Positions 7,958-17,087 of a DNA stretch of 64,000 nucleotides are shown here, in pieces. The notes under the pieces were generated by a model. That model was given only the letters and a program-made list of their open reading frames with translations. It did not search any database and had not been told where the DNA came from. Within the stretch, counting starts at the first letter, position 1. The number at the start of each line of letters is the position of its first letter. Both the position numbers and the translations under genes were made by a program. Source of the stretch: Actinomadura macrotermitis (GTDB lineage: Bacteria > Actinomycetota > Actinomycetes > Streptosporangiales > Streptosporangiaceae); contig NZ_WEGH01000001.1 of the NCBI RefSeq assembly GCF_009604375.1, positions 1,860,001-1,924,000 of the forward strand, given 5' to 3'.

Positions 7958-8899
7958 CTAGTCGGGGACGGCGGCCAGGTCGCTGGCCTTGATCCGGTCC
8001 CGAAGGTCGCGGTGGAAGAACGCGACGTCGCCGGAGGGGAGCGGGGTCGTCAGCACCGACCGGTGCGGCAGGCCGACGAGCGCACCCGCACCGTGGTCGG
8101 CGGAAGAACCGCCGCTGCGGTTGGAGTCGGACCGCTCGGGGCCCGACGGCGCGAACGGGGAGCGCGAGGACCCGGCGTGGCCGTGATGCCGCGCCGCGCA
8201 CGGGTGGGCGGTGCGCTGGTGCAGGCAGAGCGCCCGCTGCTGGAGGTCGATCGACCGGCGGAGGGCGTGGACCGCCCCGGCGTCCCGGCCCGCGTGCTCG
8301 TCGGAGCGCGCGGCCCGGTCATCCGGCGCGAGCGCCGGGCCCGACACCGGGCTCGACGGCGCCGCGGCGAGGTCCCGCCCGGCGCCCGCCGTGGCCGGCC
8401 CGCCCGCGCGAGGACTCACGGCCTCGGCGATGTGGCGGGTCTGCTCGGTGAGCGGGTCGCCGACGTCGGTGCCCAGCAGCGCCTTGGCGGCGCGCCGGGG
8501 CGCGAGCCGGCCGACCACGTGCGAGGCCGCCTGGGGCAGGGCCTCGGCCGAGCGCCGGACGAGGGCGCCGGCGCGGGGCGACAGCCGCCCGACCGCCGTG
8601 CCGGCCTCGTCCACCGGCCGCCGGACGACCGGTGCCTCCAGTACGGGCGCCTCCAGCACGGGACGGCGCGTGTCCTCCTGGACCAGGCGCCGCACGAGTC
8701 CCTGGGAACCGCCCGCGGCGGCGGTGTCGCCGCCGGGCGAGGGAGTGGCCGCCGAGCAGGCGGAGGCCAGGGCCGCGCCGAACAGCCAGCCGGTGAGGGC
8801 GATCCCGATGACGGCCAGCGCCCGAACGGCCAAACGCCCGGCCGGCGGGACGCGGTGCTCCGCCGGGACCACCGGCGCAGAACCCAATTCCGCTCTCAT
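7958..8899 (-). CDS. Membrane-anchored or exported protein, unknown function
   Basis: This is a 313-residue protein. ATG 8899 is chosen because AGGAGG (about 8905-8910) sits just upstream; a frame opening at 8935 lacks such a site. One hydrophobic segment (about residues 21-48, LAVRALAVIGIALTGWLFGA) ends in ASACSAATP and could be a signal anchor or an uncleaved signal peptide. The remainder is Arg/Ala-rich and low in complexity, with His-rich patches (LCLHQRTAHPCAARHHGHAG) and a FFHRDLRDRIKASDL end. No domain is recognised. It lies 285 bases upstream of the chaplin gene in the same direction, so co-regulation during surface development is possible but unproved. Confidence 0.6.
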   Translation of the reverse strand: MRAELGSAPVVPAEHRVPPAGRLAVRALAVIGIALTGWLFGAALASACSAATPSPGGDTAAAGGSQGLVRRLVQEDTRRPVLEAPVLEAPVVRRPVDEAGTAVGRLSPRAGALVRRSAEALPQAASHVVGRLAPRRAAKALLGTDVGDPLTEQTRHIAEAVSPRAGGPATAGAGRDLAAAPSSPVSGPALAPDDRAARSDEHAGRDAGAVHALRRSIDLQQRALCLHQRTAHPCAARHHGHAGSSRSPFAPSGPERSDSNRSGGSSADHGAGALVGLPHRSVLTTPLPSGDVAFFHRDLRDRIKASDLAAVPD

Positions 8900-9458
8900 C
8901 GAAACCTCCTCTCCCGGTGCGCGCGACCACTCCATGACGGCGATTCAGATATCGCCGTGCGCCGGAGACGCTAGCAGTAAACATCTCCGCGGCGACGACT
9001 TCTGTGTTTTCCCGGCGCGTCACCCGCCGCCTGCCGAAGATCAGGTCATCCGTCTCCCGTGTCATTGGCCCTTCGCTTCCCCGAAGGGCGCGCCGTTTCG
9101 CGTCCTTGCTGGAGCGTGGCGCACCCGGCCGGGCCGCGCCGGGCGATCGCCGTGGTTTTTACCTGCGCCATGGCTGCGCTTTGCCGACACCCTGACCTGG
9201 GGTGATGATCCCTTTGTCGAATCGTCCCGCGGTCGCATGGCATATGGGGACACCAATGCCGTCAATGCACCGACAGGGGCCCCGAAGACCCTTAATAAAG
9301 CCTCTGCGCAGGTCGATGCACAAGAGATAGTCAAGATCATCAAAATCGGGTTTCGGGTGGTTGCGCACAGGCAAGACCTGCGGTGCAATTCATTTTGCGC
9401 GTGAAGCGTCCCATGCTTCATGGGCGTCAGTCGAACACATCACGATTGGGAGACCACC
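8900..9458. other. Divergent intergenic region
   Basis: This 559-base region separates the divergent genes at 8899 (minus) and 9459 (plus). The right part (about 9200-9450) is clearly more AT-rich than its surroundings and probably holds the promoter of the small secreted gene. No ORF with a ribosome site and no convincing operator was found. Confidence 0.4.
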
Positions 9459-9722
9459 ATGTTCAAGCGAGCGGTCGCCACGGGGCTCATCGCCGGTACC
9501 GCCTTCATGGCCTTCGGTCCCGCGGCCATGGCCGGTGGGGGTCCGAAGGGCCACCACCACGGTCACGGGGACGAGAACGGCGACACCGTGCAGATCCTGA
9601 ACATCCAGACCTGCCGTGAGGTCAGCGTTCTCGACCTGCTGCACCTGCAGGGTGTCCTGGGCGTGACCAAGGACAGCGGCGCCTGCATCAACGCCTCGAA
9701 CGTCAAGGGTCACACCCACTGA
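9459..9722 (+). CDS. Small secreted protein with two cysteines
   Basis: This is an 87-residue protein starting at ATG 9459, with TTGGGAGA (9446-9453) upstream. The signal peptide runs to about residue 25 (FGPAAMA-G). A His-rich linker (KGHHHGHGDENGD) precedes a 45-residue hydrophobic core, TVQILNIQTCREVSVLDLL and so on, with a second cysteine in SGACINASNV. The size, two cysteines and hydrophobic core suggest a chaplin- or rodlin-like matrix protein, but I cannot align it to either. A strong terminator follows. The AT-rich promoter region and location between chaplin and polysaccharide genes fit a surface role. Confidence 0.7.
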   Translation: MFKRAVATGLIAGTAFMAFGPAAMAGGGPKGHHHGHGDENGDTVQILNIQTCREVSVLDLLHLQGVLGVTKDSGACINASNVKGHTH

Positions 9723-9760
9723 CGTTCCAAGAACGCATCAGACCCTCATCCAGTGGGTCT

Positions 9761-9802
9761 GGCGGTGTCGCCCAAGACTCGGCTTGGGCGGCACCGTTTT
9801 TT
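9761..9802 (+). terminator. Strong rho-independent terminator
   Basis: Arms CGGTGTCGCCCAAG (9763-9776) and CTTGGGCGGCACCG (9783-9796) pair over 14 bases with one mismatch and are followed by TTTTTT (9797-9802). It ends the small secreted gene and insulates it from the convergent flavoprotein gene. Confidence 0.9.
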
Positions 9803-9883
9803 CATGCCGCGGCGGCGGCGCCCCAGGACGAGCGGAAGGCCCGCACCCGGATGCCGGGTGCGGGCCTCGCGCTGTCCGTCCGG

Positions 9884-11116
9884 TCAGACCTCGGCGGCCG
9901 CCGGGGCGCGGGTGGCGCCGTCCAGCCGGCGGCCGACGGCGTGCCGGCCGACGTGGCAGGCGACGCGTCCCGCCGCGAAGTTCGCGCCGTGCACGAACCG
10001 CATGACCGGCCCGAAGGACGGCGCGGCGGCCAGGCCGACGAAGTACAGGCCGGGCAGCGACGCCTCGAAGTGCTTGCTGAGCACGGGCGCGCCGTGCCGG
10101 GTGACGATCCGGCCGCGCAGCTCGGGCCCGAGGAAGGCGAGCCGGTCCAGGTCGCAGGCGAAGCCCGTCGCCGCGATCACGTGGTCGGCGACGACCTCCT
10201 CGCCGCCGGCCGGGTGGCGGGTGGTGAGGACGGCCTGGCCGTCCCGCTCGGCCGCGGCGGTGACCCGCCGCCCGAGCATGACCTGGACCCGCTCGTCGAG
10301 CCGGTCGCGCAGCCACCACGACCCGGCCGGGCCGAGGGTGTTGCGCACGATGTGCTGCCGGCTGCGGTCGGGCAGCAGCCGGGTCGCCCACGGCTGCTCG
10401 GACCAGACCCAGGTGCGAAAGCCGCGGCCGAGCCCCGACTGCGGGGCGCGCGGCAGCGGCCGCCGGCCCCCGGCGACCTCGTCGGGCACCGCGTTCCAGG
10501 CGAGCCGGCGGGTGCGCGCGACCAGGACGGGCTCGGCGCCGTTGTCGGCCAGCAGCACCGCGGTCTCCAGCGCCGACTGCCCGGCGCCGATGACGGCGAC
10601 GCGGCGGCCCGCGAACACGCCGAGGTCGCGGTGGTCGCTGCTGTGCGAGGCCAGGCCCGCGGGCAGCGCGCCGAGCTCGGCGGGGCTGCGGGCGAAGGCG
10701 CCGACGCCGACCGCGACCACCACGCCGCGCGCGTGCACCGTCTCGCCGGTGGCGAGCGTGGCGGTGTAGCCGAGGCCGCCGCGCTCGAGCCGGACGACCT
10801 CGGTGGGCTCGGGCCGCAGCCCCGCCTGCCGGGCGAACCAGCGGCCGTAGGCGACGAAGTCGGGCAGCGCGACCGGCTGCCCGGTGCGGGCGCCCGGCAC
10901 GTGGTCGGTGAAGCGCAGGCCCGGGACGGGCGAGCCGAGCGACGAGGCGAACGGTTCGGACTTCAGCAGCATGCCGGCGGGCATGTTGTTCTCCCAGAAG
11001 TCCATCGGGGTGCCGATGATGCGGTAGTCGACCCCGAGGTTCTCCAGGTACGCGCCCACCGATAGGCCGTACGGTCCGGCACCGACCACGAGCACGTCGA
11101 GGGCCGAGTCATACAT
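9884..11116 (-). CDS. FAD/NAD(P)-binding oxidoreductase (monooxygenase-like)
   Basis: This is a 410-residue flavoprotein. The N-terminal Rossmann motif VVGAGPYGLSVG (about 11-22) binds FAD. A second GAGQSALETA motif (about residue 182) should bind NAD(P)H, and ATGFACDLDRL lies near the C-terminus. This two-dinucleotide layout is that of N-hydroxylating or class B-like flavin monooxygenases and related hydroxylases; the substrate is unknown. The ATG at 11116 follows GGAGGAAACTG and overlaps the ATP-grasp stop codon as TGATG, so the two genes are translationally coupled and probably act together. The pair lies beside a polysaccharide cluster, so modification of a polymer or a small amide metabolite are both possible. 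Confidence 0.8.
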   Translation of the reverse strand: MYDSALDVLVVGAGPYGLSVGAYLENLGVDYRIIGTPMDFWENNMPAGMLLKSEPFASSLGSPVPGLRFTDHVPGARTGQPVALPDFVAYGRWFARQAGLRPEPTEVVRLERGGLGYTATLATGETVHARGVVVAVGVGAFARSPAELGALPAGLASHSSDHRDLGVFAGRRVAVIGAGQSALETAVLLADNGAEPVLVARTRRLAWNAVPDEVAGGRRPLPRAPQSGLGRGFRTWVWSEQPWATRLLPDRSRQHIVRNTLGPAGSWWLRDRLDERVQVMLGRRVTAAAERDGQAVLTTRHPAGGEEVVADHVIAATGFACDLDRLAFLGPELRGRIVTRHGAPVLSKHFEASLPGLYFVGLAAAPSFGPVMRFVHGANFAAGRVACHVGRHAVGRRLDGATRAPAAAEV

Positions 11117-12372
11117 CAGTTTCCTCCACTGGTCTTGGCGGCCCTGGCGCGCTGGGCCAGGGCCGAGGACGAGCGCACCGCCCTGCCGATCGCCTTGGAC
11201 GCGGCCCGGCGGCCGAGCGCCACGAACGGCGCCAGGTCGTCGGGTGCGTACCAGGCGAACTCGTGTGCGTCGCGGAACCGCCGGACGTGCGCGAGCGCGT
11301 CCGGCGAGCGCAGCGAGCTCTGCAGGTACTGCTGCTCGACCACGATGGTGCGGCCGTAGGCAGGCCGCGGCTCCGGCACGGCGCGGCCCGACGCGGCCAG
11401 GTGCACGACCCGGGCCAGGTCCAGCCCGCCACGGTCGCTGAACAGCCGGAACTGCGCCCCGAGACGGGGATTGCAGTCCAGCAGGGCGTAGTCGCCGTTC
11501 TCGCCGTCGCGCCGGAAGTCCATGTCGACGACGCCCCGGATGCCGAGCCGGGCGGCGACGGCGTGCGCGTGCGCCTCCAGCTCGGGGTTGCACACCCACT
11601 CCCCCGCCACGGTGTGGCCGGTGTGCGCCGGGTACGACACGTGCTTGCGGCCCGCACCGCCGAACAGGCAGCGGCCGCCGTCGTCGAAGTATCCGTGGAA
11701 GAACCAGTCGCCTGCGCCGGGGGCGATGTAGCGCTGGAGGATCAGCGGGCCGGCCGGCCCGGCGGTGCCGGCGAGCAGCCGGTGCGCCTGCGCCCGGCCG
11801 GTGACCAGCATGGTGCTGCGCTGCCCGCTCGGCAGCAGCCAGGGCCGCGCCCACTTGGCGACGCAGGGGAAGCCGAGCCGGCCGAGGACCGCGTCGGCCT
11901 CCTCTGGGATGTCGGGGAAGTGGCTCTCGGCGGTGGGGATGCCGAGGGCCCGGCACCGCCGGTGCAGCTCGGACTTGTCGGCGACCGAGCGCGGTGTCCA
12001 GGGGGTCGGCGGGGACAGCACGAACTCCTTGGCCAGCGCCGCCGAGTGCTCGGCGGCGAAGACCGCGCCCGCGTCGTCGAGCGGCACGAGCAGCGCGCGG
12101 CGGCCGATGCGCCGGGCGATGATGTTCAGCCGCAGGAGCAGGTCGCGCTCGTCCTTCGGCTCCACCGGGTGCTGCCGGCACAGGTAGCGGGACGCGGTGC
12201 AGGGCTCGGCCCGCCCGCCCAGCCCGGCATGCACCGAAACGCCCAAGCGGCCCAGGGAGCGAATGGCTCCCAGGGTGCCGTGGTGAAAGGGGTTAGGGTC
12301 GGTGCGCAGCAGCAGGACCGGCAATTCCCGATCGAGGTCCGGGGCCGCGGTGACGGCGGAGTCGAGTACCAC
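11116..12372 (-). CDS. ATP-grasp family ligase
   Basis: This is a 418-residue protein. The middle shows ATP-grasp features: DKSELHRRCRALGIPTAESH (about 133-152), PCVAKWARPW with the ATP-contacting Lys, LILQRYIAPG, and the Mg-binding stretch VDMDFRRDGENGDYALLDCNP near residues 280-300. ATP-grasp enzymes activate a carboxylate as acyl phosphate and join it to an amine or thiol. The N-terminal region resembles the carbamoyl-phosphate-synthase-like subgroup (PVLLLRTDPNPFHHGTLGAI). It is coupled to the downstream flavoprotein by a one-base TGATG overlap. Divergent to it is the GH26-like gene at 12493. Acceptor and donor cannot be read from sequence. Confidence 0.8.
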   Translation of the reverse strand: MVLDSAVTAAPDLDRELPVLLLRTDPNPFHHGTLGAIRSLGRLGVSVHAGLGGRAEPCTASRYLCRQHPVEPKDERDLLLRLNIIARRIGRRALLVPLDDAGAVFAAEHSAALAKEFVLSPPTPWTPRSVADKSELHRRCRALGIPTAESHFPDIPEEADAVLGRLGFPCVAKWARPWLLPSGQRSTMLVTGRAQAHRLLAGTAGPAGPLILQRYIAPGAGDWFFHGYFDDGGRCLFGGAGRKHVSYPAHTGHTVAGEWVCNPELEAHAHAVAARLGIRGVVDMDFRRDGENGDYALLDCNPRLGAQFRLFSDRGGLDLARVVHLAASGRAVPEPRPAYGRTIVVEQQYLQSSLRSPDALAHVRRFRDAHEFAWYAPDDLAPFVALGRRAASKAIGRAVRSSSALAQRARAAKTSGGN

Positions 12373-12492
12373 GAGGCAAATGTCCTATCTGTACGCGATC
12401 ACGCAGTAAAGGGATTCGCTCAACGTGGCATCGTCGTTGAAGCGAGGGAAAGATCACCGTTCAACGGGTGAGGCACCGGGAACAGGTTACGC

Positions 12493-13983
12493 ATGATGAG
12501 AGTGGTTATCCAACACCGGCGGCGGGCGTCTTCGCAGGTAGCCGGACCACTCTTTCCCCGCGGCCGCCTCGGCGCGCTCACCCTCGCCGTCACCGTCGCC
12601 CTGATCACCGCGCTCATCATGCCGGTACTTCTTTTTCCCACCATGTTCACCATGTCGCCCCGAAACGCCATTTCCCTGCGCGAGGAGAAGAATGCCCCTC
12701 TTGGCGCGTTTCTGGGGTCGGACGGCGCGGGCGTCGACCGCATCGCGCCCTTCGAGAAATGGCTCGGCAGCACGGTGACCGTGGGCCACACCTATCTGCC
12801 CGGCGAGCGGTGGCCGGCGATCGAGGGCGGGAACGGCTTCCTGGACCCGTGGGCGCGCTGGCGCACCGCCGACCGCAACCGGATGTTCGTCCTCAACGTC
12901 CCGATGATCACGCCCAACGAGGACGGGCTGAACGACGAGGTCGTCTCGTCCCTGCTGCGCGGCGGCGCCGCCGGGGCCTTCGACCGGCATTTCGCGGCAC
13001 TGGCCGCGAACCTGGTCAAGGCCGGGCTGAACGACACGATCATCGTGCCGGGCTGGGAGATGAACGGGGCCACCTACAACAGCCGGTGCCGCCCGAACCC
13101 GGAGGCGTGGAAGCTCTACTGGCGCCGGATCGTCACGCTGATGCGGGCCGTCCCCGGCGCGCGCTTCCGGTTCGACTACACCGCGAACCGGGGCCGCGAC
13201 GCCGTCGCGTGGCCGGACTGCTATCCCGGCGACGACGTCGTCGACATCATCGGCCTGGACAGCTACGACCAGCCCGCGGGCGCCGATTTCGCCACGTTCA
13301 TCAGCGAACCGAACGGGCTCCAGGCCCAGGCCGACTTCGCCAAGGAGCACGGCAAGCCGATCTCCTTCCCCGAATGGGGCCTTTTCCGCAACGGGGACAA
13401 CCCCGCGTTCATCCAGGGCATGCACGACTGGATCGTGACCCACGACGTCGTCTACCAGACGATCACCGACTACTGCCCGCACGGCGTGTGGCGCTGCTCG
13501 GGCAACCCCGACTCCAGCAGCCTCTACCGCCGCCTGTTCAGCGGCGTGGTGATCCCGCCCGCCCCGCCCGTCACCCAGACCCCGGCCCCGAGCCCCGAGA
13601 CGCCCACCACGCCGCCGCCCGCCTCCACAGCGCCGAGCCCCGGTGCGCCGAACCCCGGCATGCCGAACCCCGGAACGCCGGGCCCCGCGGCACCGGGCCC
13701 CGGCGCACCGGCACCGGCCTCGTCCGGCCCGCCGGCGGCGGGTCCCGTCTCGCCCAGCCCGGCCCCGGCGGGCCCGTCGAGCCCGCCCCCGGCCGAACCG
13801 CCCGCGCCGGCTCCCAGCCCGAGCCCGTCGCCCGCGCCGCAGCCCGCGTCGCCCGCGCCTTCGCCGGGAGCCGGGGCCGGCAGCCCGTCCCCCGGCCCGG
13901 CGGAGCAGAAAACGCCCTTGGCGCCCGGGTCCGGCACGCCCCCGCCGGGCGCCCGCGTCCTGGCACGCGCCACCCGCCTGTGA
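12493..13983 (+). CDS. GH26-like glycoside hydrolase with proline-rich tail
   Basis: This is a 496-residue protein. ATGs at 12493 and 12496 share a weak AACAGG site. A hydrophobic segment at about 27-52 is a signal anchor or signal peptide. The catalytic part (about 65-350) has GWEMNG (E189, likely acid/base) and FPEWG (E294, likely nucleophile), the paired motifs of GH26 and related clan GH-A enzymes, which cut beta-mannans or other beta-glycans. The last 140 residues are almost entirely Pro, Ala, Ser and Gly, typical of a cell-wall-spanning linker. It faces the polysaccharide operon and may trim or release the polymer made there; this is inferred from context. Confidence 0.8.
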   Translation: MMRVVIQHRRRASSQVAGPLFPRGRLGALTLAVTVALITALIMPVLLFPTMFTMSPRNAISLREEKNAPLGAFLGSDGAGVDRIAPFEKWLGSTVTVGHTYLPGERWPAIEGGNGFLDPWARWRTADRNRMFVLNVPMITPNEDGLNDEVVSSLLRGGAAGAFDRHFAALAANLVKAGLNDTIIVPGWEMNGATYNSRCRPNPEAWKLYWRRIVTLMRAVPGARFRFDYTANRGRDAVAWPDCYPGDDVVDIIGLDSYDQPAGADFATFISEPNGLQAQADFAKEHGKPISFPEWGLFRNGDNPAFIQGMHDWIVTHDVVYQTITDYCPHGVWRCSGNPDSSSLYRRLFSGVVIPPAPPVTQTPAPSPETPTTPPPASTAPSPGAPNPGMPNPGTPGPAAPGPGAPAPASSGPPAAGPVSPSPAPAGPSSPPPAEPPAPAPSPSPSPAPQPASPAPSPGAGAGSPSPGPAEQKTPLAPGSGTPPPGARVLARATRL

Positions 13984-14024
13984 CCGGCGGCCGTGCACGA
14001 CGGCGGACATACCGGCGGTCCTGC

Positions 14025-15185
14025 TCAGGCGTGACCGGCCTGCACCAGTGAGGCGGCGAACGCGGTCGCGGCGGTGATCGACTGCGTGGCCTCGGCCAGG
14101 CGGTCCAGGGTCACCCCGGCGTCGAAGCGCGTCGCGGCCTCCGCCGCCGCCATGCCTTCGCGTTCGGCCCGTTCGGGGCTGAGGAGGCGGTGCGCCAGGG
14201 CGTCGGCCAGCGCCTCGGGGTCCTCGGGCGGGACCAGGCCGCCGGTGGCCGGGCCGACCACCTCGGCCAGGCCCGGAATGTCGCTGGCCACCAGGGGGCG
14301 GCCGGTGGCCATGGCCTCCAGCGCCGCCAGCGGCAGCCCCTCCCAGCGGGAGGGCATGGTGACGACGTCGGCCGCGGCCAGCCAGGGCCGGGTGTCGGCG
14401 ACCGCCGGCACGAACAGCACACCGTCCCCGCCGTCCGGTCCAGGGCGGCGGTCGCGCAGCGGGCCGAGCCGGTCGCCGTCGCCGACCAGCGCCAGGCGCG
14501 CGTCCGGGCAGCGGCGCCGGACCAGCGGCCACGCCGCGAGCAGGACGTCCTGGCCTTTCTGGCGGGTCACCCGGCCGACGCACACCGCCAGCGGGCCGTC
14601 CGGGGGCAGGGCGAGCTCCTCGCGTGCCCGCCGGCGCGCGGTGACGGGCACGTAGCGGAACCGCGTCAGGTCGACGCCGTTGCGGATCACGGTGAGCGGC
14701 CCGCGCACCCCGTGGCGGACGCCCAGCTCGCGCTCCCCCTCGCCGACGCAGACCAGCAGGTCGGTGCGGCGGGCGGCCCACCGCTCCCACCGCACGCTGG
14801 CGGCGGCGTGCGCGGGCGAGGCCGCCAGCCACGACCAGCCGTGCGGCTGGAAGACGATCCGGGCGGGCGTGCGGGGCGGCAGCAGCCGGCCGGCGAGCCC
14901 GGCCTTGGCCGAGTGCAGGTGCACCACGTCGGGCGCGACGCGCTGGACGATCCGGCCGAGCGCGGCCGCCTCGCCGAGCGCCGCCGGCGACGGCGCGCGC
15001 GTCGCCTCCCACGGCAGGTGCGCGATGCCGTGCCCGGCGAGCCGCCGCGGCAGGCCGCCCGCCGCCGGGCACGCCACCGCCACCTCCCAGCCGCGGCGCT
15101 GCTGGTCCAGCGCGGCCTGCGCGAGGTAGACCGCGACGCCGCCCTCGACGGGCTGGCTGACGTGCAGGATCCGCAGCGGCCTCAT
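14025..15185 (-). CDS. Glycosyltransferase family 4
   Basis: This is a 386-residue GT-B glycosyltransferase. The N-terminal domain opens ILHVSQPVEGGVAVYLAQAA, whose GG loop lies near the acceptor site. The C-terminal domain has VGRVTRQKGQDVLLAAWPLV and PSRWEGLPLAALEAMA, the EGxxxxxxE-type nucleotide-sugar motif of GT4 retaining enzymes. It should add a sugar to the lipid-linked repeat unit at the inner membrane face. It is the last gene of the operon, 25 bases after the Wzz-like gene. Sugar and linkage are unknown. Confidence 0.85.
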   Translation of the reverse strand: MRPLRILHVSQPVEGGVAVYLAQAALDQQRRGWEVAVACPAAGGLPRRLAGHGIAHLPWEATRAPSPAALGEAAALGRIVQRVAPDVVHLHSAKAGLAGRLLPPRTPARIVFQPHGWSWLAASPAHAAASVRWERWAARRTDLLVCVGEGERELGVRHGVRGPLTVIRNGVDLTRFRYVPVTARRRAREELALPPDGPLAVCVGRVTRQKGQDVLLAAWPLVRRRCPDARLALVGDGDRLGPLRDRRPGPDGGDGVLFVPAVADTRPWLAAADVVTMPSRWEGLPLAALEAMATGRPLVASDIPGLAEVVGPATGGLVPPEDPEALADALAHRLLSPERAEREGMAAAEAATRFDAGVTLDRLAEATQSITAATAFAASLVQAGHA

Positions 15186-15210
15186 GCGCCGCTCGCGGCG
15201 GGCGGGCGGC

Positions 15211-15888
15211 TCACTCGCCCTCCCCCGGCGCGGCGGCCGGGGCCTGGACCGGAGCCGGGGCGGGTGCGGGTGCCGGGGCCGGGGAGGGCGCCGGCACCGG
15301 CGAGCGGTGCCGGGCGGTCTTCTCCTCGCGGCGGGTGCGCGGCAGCGCCGGGCGAAGTCCCGCCGCGGCCGCCAGCACCGCCAGCAGCAGCCCGGCGGCG
15401 GCGCCGACGGCGACGTCCAGCGGACCGTTCGGGGCGGCCGGGCGCAGCGGCGGCACGGCCTGGTTCATCAGGGCCAGCCGGACGCCGGTGTCCTCCTCGC
15501 GCTCGGCGCCGAAACGGATCAGCGCCTGCGCGGCGGCGTTGGCGCGCTGCACCGCGCGGGCCGGGGTCTCGCCCGAGCCGGTGAGGCGGATGAGCGGCGC
15601 GTCCGGCGACGTGGTCGCCTTGACGTTGTCGGCCAGCTTGGGGTCGTAGGTGCCGGTGTCATAGGCCAGCGTCTCGGGCAGCACCGCCAGCCGGCCGTAG
15701 ACCTGGGCGAAGTTGACGGCCGGGTTCTGGTCCTGCTTGCCCACCACGATGATGTGCGCCGTCGCGGCGTAGACGGGGGGACGGACCAGCGCGTACACCA
15801 GCCCGCAGAGCGCGCCCAGCAGCAGCAGCGCAGCGGCGGGCCCGAAGCGCCCGAGCAGGTTCTTCGCAGGTTCCTGGAGCTTGCTCAT
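15211..15888 (-). CDS. Wzz-like chain-length/polysaccharide co-polymerase protein
   Basis: This is a 225-residue membrane protein. ATG 15888 overlaps the preceding GT4 stop as ATGA. Two transmembrane segments, about 17-36 (AAALLLLGALCGLVYALV) and about 158-180 (DVAVGAAAGLLLAVLAAAAG), enclose an external domain. This is the topology of Wzz and actinobacterial capsule-type chain-length regulators. No Walker motif or tyrosine-kinase domain is present, so it is not a fused BY-kinase. The C-terminal tail is an Ala-Pro repeat (PAPAPAPAPAPVQAP). It probably sets polymer length together with the ligase/polymerase gene at 19407. Confidence 0.8.
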   Translation of the reverse strand: MSKLQEPAKNLLGRFGPAAALLLLGALCGLVYALVRPPVYAATAHIIVVGKQDQNPAVNFAQVYGRLAVLPETLAYDTGTYDPKLADNVKATTSPDAPLIRLTGSGETPARAVQRANAAAQALIRFGAEREEDTGVRLALMNQAVPPLRPAAPNGPLDVAVGAAAGLLLAVLAAAAGLRPALPRTRREEKTARHRSPVPAPSPAPAPAPAPAPVQAPAAAPGEGE

Positions 15889-17087
15889 CGCATGCCTCTC
15901 GTTGGGAGCCCGCCGGTCCGCTCCCGGTCCGGGGTGTCGTCGAGCCCGTGCTGATCCAGCCCGTACCGGTAGAGCCGCATGAGCCGGTCGACGTGGCCGG
16001 CGATGTCGTAGCGGGCGACCGCGGCGGGGACGTCGCGGCGGGCGGGCGGCCCGGCGCAGTGGCCGGCCAGCGCCGCCTGCCAGTCGGCGAGCCGGCCGGG
16101 CAGCCGGGTCGCGTCCGGTGCCTCGGCGGCGGGCAGGTCCTCCAGCGCCGGGCACGCGGTGTACAGGACCGGCAGCCCGGCGGCCAGCGCCTCCAGCACG
16201 CCGAGCCCGAACGTCTCCTGGTCGGAGGGCGCGGCGAACAGGTCCATGGCCGCCAGGACCCCGGCCACGTCGCCGGTCCGGCCGAGGAAGGTGACCCGCG
16301 ACGCCACGCCGAGCCGGCGCGCCTGCTCCTCCAGCGGGCGGCGCAGCGGCCCGTCGCCGGCCAGCAGCAGCCGGCCGGACGGCGTCGCGGCGAACGCCTC
16401 GATCAGCAGGTCGAAGCGCTTGGTGGCGACCAGCCGCCCGACGGCGCCGACGACGAACTCGGTCTCGCCGATGCCGAGCCGGCGGCGCAGCGCGGCGCGC
16501 CGGTCCGGGCGGTGCGCGAAGGCCGCCGGGTCGATGCCGTTCGGGATGACGGTGAGGCGCCGCTCGGGCACGCCCCACGCGCGCAGCCGGCCGTGGACGG
16601 TCGGCGACACCGCGACGGTCGCGGACCCGAACCGCTCGGTGACGCGGTAGAGCGCGCGGACGCCCGCGCCGGTGGGCCGCCCCTCCAGCTGCCCGTCGCC
16701 GAGGGAGTGCTCGGTGGCGACCACCCGCGGCACCCCGGCCAGCCACGCGGCGGTGCGGCCGAAGACGCACGCCCGGTACAGGTGGGTGTGCACCACGTCG
16801 TAGCGGCCGCGGCGCATCAGCCGGACCAGCCGGGGCAGCGCGCGCAGGTCGTGGTTGGAGCGCATCGGGACCTGGTGGACCGGGACGCCGCGCGCGGCCA
16901 GCTCGGCGCCGAGCGCGCCGGGGCCGGTGAGCGTGACGACCTCGCACGGCCACGGCAGGTGCCGCAGCAGCGCCACCAGCTGCCGCTCGGCGCCGCCGTG
17001 CTCCAGGCCGGTGATGACGTGCAGGATCCGCGGCGGCGGCTTCGCCGGCCCCGCGGCCGGATCCGCGGCCGTTCCCGCCGCCGTCAC
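15885..17087 (-). CDS. Glycosyltransferase family 4
   Basis: This is a 400-residue protein starting at GTG 17087 behind GGAAGG. The start overlaps the deacetylase stop as GTGA (17084-17087), and its own stop overlaps the Wzz-like start. It is a GT-B enzyme: ILHVITGLEHGGAERQLVAL at the N-terminus is the classic GGAERQ acceptor loop, and the C-terminal domain carries VGAVGRLVATKRFDLLIEAF and APSDQETFGLGVLEALA. GT4 enzymes with GGAERQ are common in exopolysaccharide clusters and transfer hexoses or GlcNAc from NDP-sugars. The donor here is unknown. Confidence 0.85.
   Translation of the reverse strand: MTAAGTAADPAAGPAKPPPRILHVITGLEHGGAERQLVALLRHLPWPCEVVTLTGPGALGAELAARGVPVHQVPMRSNHDLRALPRLVRLMRRGRYDVVHTHLYRACVFGRTAAWLAGVPRVVATEHSLGDGQLEGRPTGAGVRALYRVTERFGSATVAVSPTVHGRLRAWGVPERRLTVIPNGIDPAAFAHRPDRRAALRRRLGIGETEFVVGAVGRLVATKRFDLLIEAFAATPSGRLLLAGDGPLRRPLEEQARRLGVASRVTFLGRTGDVAGVLAAMDLFAAPSDQETFGLGVLEALAAGLPVLYTACPALEDLPAAEAPDATRLPGRLADWQAALAGHCAGPPARRDVPAAVARYDIAGHVDRLMRLYRYGLDQHGLDDTPDRERTGGLPTRGMR

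Noticed and set aside
12487..15072. An 861-codon minus-strand frame
   Set aside because: It covers the GH26-like gene in antisense and reads across the glycosyltransferase in the wrong frame.
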